Source of the DNA: an uncultured Christensenella sp.
GTDB lineage: Bacteria; Bacillota; Clostridia; Christensenellales; CAG-917
NCBI GenBank assembly: GCA_910578325.1
Contig: CAJTQT010000004.1
Span: 166,130-230,129, forward strand
Length of the DNA stretch: 64,000 nt
Reading direction: 5' to 3'
Position numbers and translations under genes: made by a program. Within the stretch, counting starts at the first letter, position 1. The number at the start of each line of letters is the position of its first letter. This document shows, in pieces, positions 23,170-30,144 of the stretch. A model generated the notes under the pieces. That model was not told the origin of the DNA, did no database searches, and was given only the letters and a program-made list of their open reading frames with translations.

Positions 23170-24590
23170 TCTCCTTTCCTCTTTGCGTTACGCATCAATC
23201 TTTCCTTATCCAACTGAATCACGGATTTAGGCGGTGACGGCGGCGGCGACGGTTTGGGCTGAGTCATAACGAAATATCTCAGTTCGTCAAGCGCGTGGTC
23301 GTCGGTTTTTTTAGGTCTGTCGTTCTTTCCCCACCAGTAACCCTTTATTTCGCGAATCAGATTCCCGCAGTTTGAAAATATGTATATCCGCGGCGGACGT
23401 TGTTCAAACAGCGACTTTATACGCTGTATTCCGCTATATAAATCCTTATTTACGTCGGTATTAACCAGAATTCCCTTTTCACAGAAGAGTTCCGCCACAC
23501 TCTTTTCGCTTGCAAGCGTACGTTGATTTGCCGCGCTGTCGATAATTGCCCGGAGTCTTCCTTTTCCGTCCCTGTGCCAGCCGAGAGAATCCGCAATCTC
23601 AAAAATTCTGGCAACGTGATAATCCACATTCTGTCCCGCTTCGAAATGCTCCGCCACAACGTAGATAACGCCGTCGTGGTCGACCGCGTAAAAGTGACAA
23701 CTCGTCGGATTTGCAAGTCCGGGGTCTATCGAGATATTCGCATACCATTCTTTTGGCACGCTGAACGGCGGAATAACGTGAACGCTCGCGTCAAACTCGG
23801 GATACACAAGCCCCTCGCCGGTAGAGAATTTTCCGAATCTGCGCGAAAGTTGTTCGCTCTTAGGCACAACGCTTTCCATAGCCGCGACCTCGTTGGCGTC
23901 CAGATAAGGGTTATCCTTCCACTCCATATATTCGCACCAGACTTCGTTGTCGTCGTTGCAGTTGAGTTCGATTTCGTCGTAAACCCAGGTAAGACCTTTA
24001 AGCGGCGTCATTGTGCCGAAAATATCACCGCATCTGTCGAAGACGCGCATTCGGCACTCGTCGTAAATATCTTTGGGCGGCTCCTCGTCAAACCACACGA
24101 AGTCCAACGATACGCCCTGAAACTTTTCTCTGCCCTGATCGCAGGATTTGAATCCTATCCTGCTTGTGCCGCCGAACGCGTTTTTGACGATAATATAATC
24201 GATAATGCCGTATTCGGGAGAGGTGTGTTTACCCTCCCGCATAACGACGTCGGCTATATACCGAGGCGCAAGGTATTTGAGAATTTTTGCTTGCGCAACG
24301 TCCCTCTGCACCTGTTGCGACAGACTGACCACCCATCCCGACACATTGTCCCTGTTGCGTCTGAACGGGTGTATGCCGCGCGCCATCCACACCGATTCCA
24401 CCGCGCCGCATTCCGTCTTTCCGGAACGGTTTCCTCCGAACACCCATCGGTTCCGTTTTGTGCAACGGTGAAAAGCCATCTGCTTTTGGTGAACCGTCAC
24501 GGTGTTGTAAGAAGCCAGAGCGTCACGTTTTCTTTCTTCGATTTCACGTTCGATTTTTAGGAGTTTTAAAAGCGTATCGTTGTCCCTCAT
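23151..24590 (-). CDS. Terminase large subunit (TerL)
   Basis: A 479-residue motor/nuclease. Walker A is GGNRSGKT (52-59), Walker B with catalytic Glu is FVWFDEE (164-170), and the coupling motif is TMTPLKG (about 193-199). The RNase-H-like nuclease begins with SIDPG (Asp289) and ends with DDHALDELRY (Asp pair). All active-site residues are present, so both packaging and cutting should work. It is the first gene of the cassette. There is no ribosome binding site, and a -10-like hexamer lies six bases upstream of the ATG (next entry). Confidence 0.92.
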   Translation of the reverse strand: MRDNDTLLKLLKIEREIEERKRDALASYNTVTVHQKQMAFHRCTKRNRWVFGGNRSGKTECGAVESVWMARGIHPFRRNRDNVSGWVVSLSQQVQRDVAQAKILKYLAPRYIADVVMREGKHTSPEYGIIDYIIVKNAFGGTSRIGFKSCDQGREKFQGVSLDFVWFDEEPPKDIYDECRMRVFDRCGDIFGTMTPLKGLTWVYDEIELNCNDDNEVWCEYMEWKDNPYLDANEVAAMESVVPKSEQLSRRFGKFSTGEGLVYPEFDASVHVIPPFSVPKEWYANISIDPGLANPTSCHFYAVDHDGVIYVVAEHFEAGQNVDYHVARIFEIADSLGWHRDGKGRLRAIIDSAANQRTLASEKSVAELFCEKGILVNTDVNKDLYSGIQRIKSLFEQRPPRIYIFSNCGNLIREIKGYWWGKNDRPKKTDDHALDELRYFVMTQPKPSPPPSPPKSVIQLDKERLMRNAKRKGEWMKRY

Positions 24591-24596
24591 AGGCGG

Positions 24597-24626
24597 ATAA
24601 TAATATGCGAAATGCTCAAATTACAA
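24597..24626 (-). promoter_or_regulatory. Possible leaderless promoter of the virion cassette
   Basis: TTGTAA (24626-24621), 18-bp spacer, TATTAT (24602-24597), six bases to the terL ATG. The match to consensus is moderate. If real, the cassette is read by the housekeeping RNA polymerase without a phage regulator. Confidence 0.5.
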
Positions 24627-24726
24627 AAAATTATGTCAAACTTATTGCATAAAACACAAAAAATTCTGCTGAAAATGCTATCAAAGACTTTCAATTTGAC
24701 AAGTATTATAGTATCATAATTCTACA

Positions 24727-25731
24727 ATGAAAAAGATAGCGGCAAACATTTCATTATTTATCGTGCTCTTTGCGCTTGTGCTCGCAATGGCGGCGTCGTT
24801 CTTCACGCACGCAAATATAGCGAGTGCCGACGAAACGGTAAATTCCATAAAAGTTGTAAAGGCTCCCGTAAGCAACCTCGAAGGCAATGCTACGGCGGGC
24901 AAGTCTACCGTTGCCGTATTCGACAGCGAAAACAGAACCTTTTACATTCCCGAAAGTTATTTTCTTTCCGAACTCACCACAATTGTCGCCGGCGTGATAT
25001 ACGGCGTACAGTATGCGGGCGAAACGTTTTATCTTTCGCAGGAGCCGATAACAACCCAGATTACCCCCATTGAAGGAGAACAACTCTCTCCCGACGTACG
25101 GCTGACTTTAAAAGAAGAAACCGCGTCATTGCTCACTCAAAAAACCGTTGACGGAATAACGGAGTATCTCCCGCTCAAAAGCATATCAAACGAATATACC
25201 GTTAAACTTTGGGGATTCAACGAAGACGCGAGCAAGATATACGTATCTGCAACTTTTAATGGCGATACGACGTTCGGATTTGTTGCCGTTGAAGAACTTG
25301 AACCGTTTTCGATTCCCTATCAACAGCGTTCTCAGGCTGAACGCGATGCGTTGCTCGCCGCAAAAGACGAGGCAAACAAACCAGGAAGCATTCCCGCGCC
25401 AAGCACGTCGGTAGGACTGCGCATAGTGCTTATAGTAGGCATAGCGATACCCACTGTAATAATCGTGCTGCTTTTGTTCAAGCCGTCGAAGGACGAGCGC
25501 AGATACGCAAAAAACAGCGTGCGCAACTCGCGTTCCAAGGACGATTTCGACTATGACGATTCGCGTTCATACAGAAACCGCGACAGACGTGACGACAGAG
25601 ATTATGACAGAGACAGCGACCGCGACTACGACAGACGCGAAAGGGATTATGACCGCGATTATGACAGAGACTATGACAGGCGCGACAGACGAGACGACAG
25701 AGATTACCGCCGCGACGACGGACGCAGATGA
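24727..25731 (+). CDS. Secreted, membrane-anchored protein with Arg/Asp-rich cytoplasmic tail
   Basis: A 334-residue protein. A signal peptide (about 1-36, ending near ASADE) leads to a 180-residue extracellular domain with many beta strands and no family I recognise. A transmembrane helix follows (LRIVLIVGIAIPTVIIVLLLF, about 227-247; 21 residues in two runs), then a cytoplasmic tail of about 85 residues. The tail is almost only Asp, Arg and Tyr in a repeating D-R-D-Y pattern, so it is disordered and may phase-separate or bind nucleic acid. There is no ribosome binding site; CATAAT lies six bases before the ATG. It is divergent from the virion cassette, with 136 bases between them. Confidence 0.65.
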   Translation: MKKIAANISLFIVLFALVLAMAASFFTHANIASADETVNSIKVVKAPVSNLEGNATAGKSTVAVFDSENRTFYIPESYFLSELTTIVAGVIYGVQYAGETFYLSQEPITTQITPIEGEQLSPDVRLTLKEETASLLTQKTVDGITEYLPLKSISNEYTVKLWGFNEDASKIYVSATFNGDTTFGFVAVEELEPFSIPYQQRSQAERDALLAAKDEANKPGSIPAPSTSVGLRIVLIVGIAIPTVIIVLLLFKPSKDERRYAKNSVRNSRSKDDFDYDDSRSYRNRDRRDDRDYDRDSDRDYDRRERDYDRDYDRDYDRRDRRDDRDYRRDDGRR

Positions 25732-25763
25732 AAGTTTCACGCTATGCTAACGATATATAAAAC

Positions 25764-25789
25764 AAAATCACCCGTACGGGTGATTTTTT
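25764..25789. terminator. Bidirectional terminator
   Basis: AAAATCACCCG (25764-25774) and CGGGTGATTTT with a T run; a near-perfect palindrome between two convergent genes. Confidence 0.85.
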
Positions 25790-25843
25790 ATCTGAACTGA
25801 TGTCATTTTATAAAATACAGTACAATATGTTCGATCTTTCAAA

Positions 25844-26227
25844 CTATTTTGTCTGCGTACTGTTTTTTGATGCGCTTTCAGATTTTTCGTTATCTTCCGT
25901 CTTCACGGACTTCCCGTCGGCAATTCCAACAACGTTATCAACGGGCATAGCAAACGCAATCCCCTGACCGGGAGTATTGAGACCGACTTCCTTATAAAGC
26001 GCGTGCAAAACAGTATCGCGCAGTTCAGTCGGGACCACAATCATAACCATTTCTTTCTGCGGTTGGATGACTATTCTGAAAAGTTTTTCAGCGTCTCGGT
26101 TTGCTGTTCCGTGCGCGTCGATAACGGTACCCCCACGCGCGCCAACCTCTCTTGCCGCGTCCATAACCGCATCGGAGAATCCCTCGTTTACTATACAAAT
26201 TATCAGTTCGTGGTCGAAATTTTTCAT
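25844..26227 (-). CDS. PII-like regulator (GlnB-type fold) of the DUF1538 operon, copy 2
   Basis: A 127-residue protein. The first 105 residues have the PII strand-helix order: HELIICIVNEGFSDAVMDAA, a T-loop-like stretch (GARGGTVIDAHGT), and QKEMVMIVVPTELRDTVLHAL, then a nucleotide-loop-like GIAFAMPVDNVVGIA. The last 25 residues are disordered and polar. Such PII-like proteins accompany DUF1538 membrane proteins and presumably gate them in response to nucleotides. Its ATG overlaps the stop of copy 1 (ATGA). Confidence 0.75.
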   Translation of the reverse strand: MKNFDHELIICIVNEGFSDAVMDAAREVGARGGTVIDAHGTANRDAEKLFRIVIQPQKEMVMIVVPTELRDTVLHALYKEVGLNTPGQGIAFAMPVDNVVGIADGKSVKTEDNEKSESASKNSTQTK

Positions 26228-26724
26228 TTTTCCTCCTTGACGGTCTTCTCGTTGTTACTCAAAAATCCGTAAATCGCAACGCCGATTACGCTTGTAAGCG
26301 GAACGGTATATGCAACTCCTGCGCCGTTCTTGATTGTTTTAAATTTATGTTCGAGCGTCGCAAGCGCGTCCTGCAACTTTTCCTCTCTTATAAAACTGAA
26401 TATAACGCTCTTTGGAGTGTCTTCAAGTCCCAGCAGGTGCAAAGTCTGAGCGGTAGCCGTACCCCTCGCGCGTACTGACATCTGCATATTGACCTCGAAA
26501 GACTGTAAAAGATCCTGATAGAACTCGGTTTTCTGTCTGTTTACAACAGTAATAAGCAATTCGATTTTACCCGAATTTACCTTAGAATTGCCAGACTTCG
26601 AATTCTTTTTGACGGAACTCTTAACGCTATTAACAACCCTGCGCCTCTCTTCTTTCAGCGTATTTTTAACATCGTCGGCTTTTTCAATCAAGTTTTTAGC
26701 AACGGTATATTTCGCCATATCCAC
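26224..26724 (-). CDS. PII-like regulator of the DUF1538 operon, copy 1
   Basis: A 166-residue protein. An unusual basic N-terminal region of about 50 residues (helix plus KKNSKSGNSKVN) precedes a PII-like core: KIELLITVVNRQKTEFYQDLL, a T-loop region SVRARGTATAQTLHLLG, PKSVIFSFIREEKLQDALATL, and GVAYTVPLTSVIGVAIYG. The two PII-like proteins are distant from each other, so they may form different oligomers or sense different ligands. It lies one base after the DUF1538 gene. Confidence 0.7.
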   Translation of the reverse strand: MDMAKYTVAKNLIEKADDVKNTLKEERRRVVNSVKSSVKKNSKSGNSKVNSGKIELLITVVNRQKTEFYQDLLQSFEVNMQMSVRARGTATAQTLHLLGLEDTPKSVIFSFIREEKLQDALATLEHKFKTIKNGAGVAYTVPLTSVIGVAIYGFLSNNEKTVKEEK

Positions 26725-26725
26725 C

Positions 26726-28498
26726 TCACATAAACTCGATAATCTGTTCGTCGTCTGCTCCGACGATACGTTTGATATTCAGTTTCGCCTTGACTTTTGC
26801 GGAAGCAATCGCTCTGAAACCGAGAACCTGAATCGTAATAAGAGGCGTCATAGCGACCATAGCGACAATACCGAAAGCCAGTTCAAGAACTTTTGATTCA
26901 CCGCAGAGCACGCTGCACGCGCCTGTCGCGAAAGGCAGAATAAAACTTGCCGTCAAAGGTCCGCTTGCAACGCCGCCCGAGTCAAACGCAATCGCCGTAT
27001 AGATTTTAGGAACGAACAACGACAAGCCGAGCGATATAATATAGCCGGGGATAAGATAGTACAGCAATGAAAAATCAAAAACTATGCGAATAACCGAAAG
27101 ACCTATCGAAAGTCCCACGCCCAGCGAAAGTGCGATAAGCATCGACTTTTTGGATATTGCGCCGTCCGTAACCTGCTCCACCTGATTGTTCAGAACGTGT
27201 ACGGCAGGCTCCGCCAGAACAACGACGAGACCGATAATGAAACTGAACACCACCAGTAACGGCGTGCTGAAATTCGCAAGTTCCTGCCCTATTTTAAAGC
27301 CTATCGGCATAAATCCGAGATGAACGGATGTAAAGAAAATCAAAAGCCCTACAAACGTATACAGAATACCTATGCCTATCTGCAAAATACGGCGTTTAGG
27401 AAGTTTAAGCACAAAAATCTGCAAAATAAGGAAGAATCCTACTATAAGCCCGAGGGCGATAAGCACGTCAACTGCAGTAGATCCGAGAGTCGCGCCGAGA
27501 GCCGCGCCGATGTCGTCGCCGACGGTATAATCCGGCAAGGTATATTTCAACTCGCCGTTCATAAACATCGACAAAACAAAAACCGCAATCATAGGTCCTA
27601 TCGAACAAAGCGCGATAAGTCCGAAACTGTTTTCCTGTGATTTTCTTCCGCCTATCGTAGAAGCAACGCCGACGCCGAGTGCCATAAGGAACGGAACAGT
27701 AATAGGACCTGTCGTAACTCCGCCGGAATCGAAAGCCAATCCCAGCATAAGCCCCTTTCCGTTTTCAAGCAAGAGCGCGCATATCGCAAACAAAACGAGA
27801 TAGAAGAACATCAACAGCATTGAAAGATTCTTCTTAAACACGACTTTGATAATCGCAAACAACAAAAACAGTCCCACGCCCACGCCGACGACGGCAATCA
27901 GAACAGTTCTGTTCATAATTGCGCTGACCTGATCCGCAAGCACGGACAAATCAGGTTCGGCAACGGTTATGAGCACGCCCATTACGAAACTTACAAACAG
28001 CAGCAACGCAAGGCTTTTGGATTTTGTGAGTCCGGACCCGATATGTTCGCCCATAGGCGTCATCGCAAGGTCCGCGCCGAGATTGAATAAACCTATACCC
28101 AAAACAAGAAAGATCGCCGACACAATAAACGTGACGATTTCCCGCGTAGTGGCTTTGACTATGGGAGTTAGGCAGAAGATAAGAACTATAACCGCAACCG
28201 GAACGACGGATATAAGCGACTCTTTGAGTTTTGATAGCAAACTTTTGCCGAGCACTTTCACGCCGATTGTCGCGTCGATTTTCTTCTGCGCCTTTTTAAG
28301 AGTCTCTGCGTCAATGGCATCGTCTGCGCGGTTGTTCTCTGAGGAAGCGTTGTCAGACAGGCTGTTTGGCGCAACGGAAACACTCGTCTGCCCCGACTCC
28401 GGGACCGACGTATTCTCAACATCGAACTCTTGCGCACCGTCCACGGTTTCGCCGTCTGTCACAACATCCGTCAAACCGTTTAAATCCTTATCTTCCAT
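26726..28498 (-). CDS. DUF1538 family membrane protein (transporter-like, internal duplication)
   Basis: A 590-residue protein with an acidic disordered N-terminus (about 1-95) and two homologous membrane halves. Each half has a FDSGGV-x-[TS]GP[IL]T signature (about residue 260 and 520) followed by a glycine/alanine helix (MALGVGVA; LPFATGA), and LVVLAEPAVHVLNNQV matches ITVAEPDLSVLADQV in the first half. Inverted or parallel repeat halves are typical of carriers. The substrate is unknown in the family. It heads an operon with two PII-like genes, which implies control by a nucleotide or metabolite signal. Confidence 0.85.
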   Translation of the reverse strand: MEDKDLNGLTDVVTDGETVDGAQEFDVENTSVPESGQTSVSVAPNSLSDNASSENNRADDAIDAETLKKAQKKIDATIGVKVLGKSLLSKLKESLISVVPVAVIVLIFCLTPIVKATTREIVTFIVSAIFLVLGIGLFNLGADLAMTPMGEHIGSGLTKSKSLALLLFVSFVMGVLITVAEPDLSVLADQVSAIMNRTVLIAVVGVGVGLFLLFAIIKVVFKKNLSMLLMFFYLVLFAICALLLENGKGLMLGLAFDSGGVTTGPITVPFLMALGVGVASTIGGRKSQENSFGLIALCSIGPMIAVFVLSMFMNGELKYTLPDYTVGDDIGAALGATLGSTAVDVLIALGLIVGFFLILQIFVLKLPKRRILQIGIGILYTFVGLLIFFTSVHLGFMPIGFKIGQELANFSTPLLVVFSFIIGLVVVLAEPAVHVLNNQVEQVTDGAISKKSMLIALSLGVGLSIGLSVIRIVFDFSLLYYLIPGYIISLGLSLFVPKIYTAIAFDSGGVASGPLTASFILPFATGACSVLCGESKVLELAFGIVAMVAMTPLITIQVLGFRAIASAKVKAKLNIKRIVGADDEQIIEFM

Positions 28499-28668
28499 AC
28501 ACCGCTTTCCGCAATAAACTTAGTTTTTACATTCCAAAGTATGCCATAAACTCGTAGATTTGTCAATCTGCGATACATTTAAAACACTGAATTGTATCCG
28601 ATTTTAAGCAAAAGTATATTTATAACAAAGCATACATATTTTTACAGTCGGAAAATCCCGCATTTTGC

Positions 28669-28697
28669 TTGACATTTTTCGCGCAAATCCATATCTT
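28669..28697 (+). promoter_or_regulatory. Promoter of the YitT-family gene
   Basis: TTGACA (28669-28674), 17-bp spacer, TATCTT (28692-28697); a ribosome binding site CAGGGGA lies before the ATG at 28737. Confidence 0.6.
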
Positions 28698-28736
28698 TAA
28701 ATATACTGTTATATATTAACGGTCAGGGGAATTACT

Positions 28737-29882
28737 ATGAGTGATTTTATTGAAGATATAGTGACTAGCGAACTCGGCGACACTGCGCCAGACGAAGAAA
28801 CCGAACAATGCGGTTGCACGCAAACGTGCGCCTGTACGGCTTGCTCTGACGTTAAAAAAACGCCGGTGGCAGAAGCGGTTCAGCCTCGCGAACAAAAGCA
28901 CTATAAGATAGGAAAACTTCAGTTTACCGACGAACAGGCAAAACATTTTTCCAAGCATATTATGATTTTGCTGTTTCTCGCCTGTTTTAGGTCTTTTACC
29001 ACGTACGTATTCACAATACCGAACGGATTTGCGCCTGGCGGACTCGGCGGTATATCATCTATCATTTATAACGTGGTAATAATGCTCAACCCCGGCGACA
29101 AAATGCTTGCCCGTGTGTTTGACCCCGGTCTTACGATGTTTATAATGAACATCCCGTTCATAATCGTATCCTTCTTCGTCCTAAATAAAAAATTTGCTAT
29201 AAACACGTTCTTTATCGTGTCGATATATTCGGGACTTATGTTCCTGCTTGCGGAAGTAAACTGTCCTCAGTTTTACGTACTTGAACAACCCGGAAAACAG
29301 ATTCTTGCAGCAGTTGCCGGCGGCGCGTGCACAGGTCTCGGGCTTGGAATGATGCTCCGCCACAATATGAGTATGGGCGGAACTGACATAATCGGAAAGA
29401 TTATACACAAGCACAATCCATCCGCGGGAGCGCAGTGGTGGATACTCATCTGCGACTGTATCGTCGCAACCTGCTCCGGCGTGCTGGGCATAATCAAACT
29501 TGATTTCGCCGCCGTAACGGCAAGCGAAGCGGTAGTTTCGATACTCACCCCCATACTCTTCTCATTCATCTCACTCATCGTAGGTTCGATCACCGCAGAC
29601 GTAATACAGGCAGGCTTCCAGTCCTCTATCGTGTTCAATATCATCACGGACAAATCCGACGAGATATCTGCCGCAATCGGAGAGAAACTGCATCGCGGCG
29701 TAACAATGTCCACAGCGGTGGGATGCTATACGAAAATCGAACATAAGGTGCTTACCTGCGTGGTCAGCAAACGTCAGATAAGCACAGTAAAAAAGATTAT
29801 CAGCGAAACAGACCCTCTCGCGTTTACCTACATCACCAAAGCCCACGAAGTCGCAGGCAAGGGTTTCCACTCCGCAGGCTGA
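28737..29882 (+). CDS. YitT family membrane protein with Cys-rich N-terminal extension
   Basis: A 381-residue protein. Five membrane helices (about 75-290) include the family motif FAPGGLGGISSIIYN and GLGLGMMLRHNMSMGGTDII; the C-terminus (about 300-375) is the DUF2179 soluble domain (SIVFNIITDK, HRGVTMSTAVGCYTK, VVSKRQISTVKKII). The N-terminal 65 residues are extra: acidic, with a Cys cluster CGCTQTCACTAC (about 22-33) that could bind metal. YitT proteins are thought to be transporters of unknown substrate. It is monocistronic with its own terminator. Confidence 0.88.
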   Translation: MSDFIEDIVTSELGDTAPDEETEQCGCTQTCACTACSDVKKTPVAEAVQPREQKHYKIGKLQFTDEQAKHFSKHIMILLFLACFRSFTTYVFTIPNGFAPGGLGGISSIIYNVVIMLNPGDKMLARVFDPGLTMFIMNIPFIIVSFFVLNKKFAINTFFIVSIYSGLMFLLAEVNCPQFYVLEQPGKQILAAVAGGACTGLGLGMMLRHNMSMGGTDIIGKIIHKHNPSAGAQWWILICDCIVATCSGVLGIIKLDFAAVTASEAVVSILTPILFSFISLIVGSITADVIQAGFQSSIVFNIITDKSDEISAAIGEKLHRGVTMSTAVGCYTKIEHKVLTCVVSKRQISTVKKIISETDPLAFTYITKAHEVAGKGFHSAG

Positions 29883-29922
29883 CATCTGTGTGCGTTTGAG
29901 ATATTACGCTAATTTTTTAGAT

Positions 29923-29954
29923 AACAGACTGAAATTCGTTTCGGTCTGTTTATT
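29923..29954 (+). terminator. Terminator of the YitT-family gene
   Basis: 12-bp stem (29923-29934 with 29939-29950) closed by a TTCG tetraloop, then TATTATAT. The rest of 29955-30085 shows no gene. Confidence 0.8.
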
Positions 29955-30085
29955 ATATAGTGCGGAAACAGTACGCTGACAAAACCGCTGATACGTATTT
30001 ACGGTACAACCATAACGCTTTCCTGCCTTACGATACTTATGTTAAGTATTCGTATATCGATTCTATATTTATATTGATTCTATAC

Positions 30086-30120
30086 TAAAAAACAACTCTA
30101 TGCATTTTGCATAGAGTTGT
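30086..30120 (-). terminator. Terminator of the leucine-rich surface protein gene
   Basis: 12-bp perfect stem ACAACTCTATGC (30092-30103) with 30109-30120; T run on the minus strand. Confidence 0.88.
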
Positions 30121-30144
30121 CTGTTGTTTAACATTACTTTGAGA

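Larger units (their letters stand above)
15444..24590 (-). mobile_element. Compact podovirus-like virion cassette (possible domesticated capsid system)
   Basis: Ten genes in one tight operon, with short gaps and start/stop overlaps. In transcription order: TerL, TerS-like, portal, scaffold, coat, unknown 103 aa, gp4-like adaptor, gp10-like hub, 41-aa protein, coiled-coil protein. This matches the head and neck module of P22-like podoviruses. No integrase, att repeat, repressor, replication, lysis, tailspike or fibre gene is present between the flanking chromosomal genes. Every frame is intact and the composition is like the host genes. A remnant prophage would usually show decay, so retention of particle genes for some use is plausible. 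Confidence 0.7.

Noticed and set aside
25553..25750. 65-codon frame rich in Thr, Glu and Met
   Set aside because: It is the shifted reading of the Asp-Arg-Tyr tail repeat and has no start signal.
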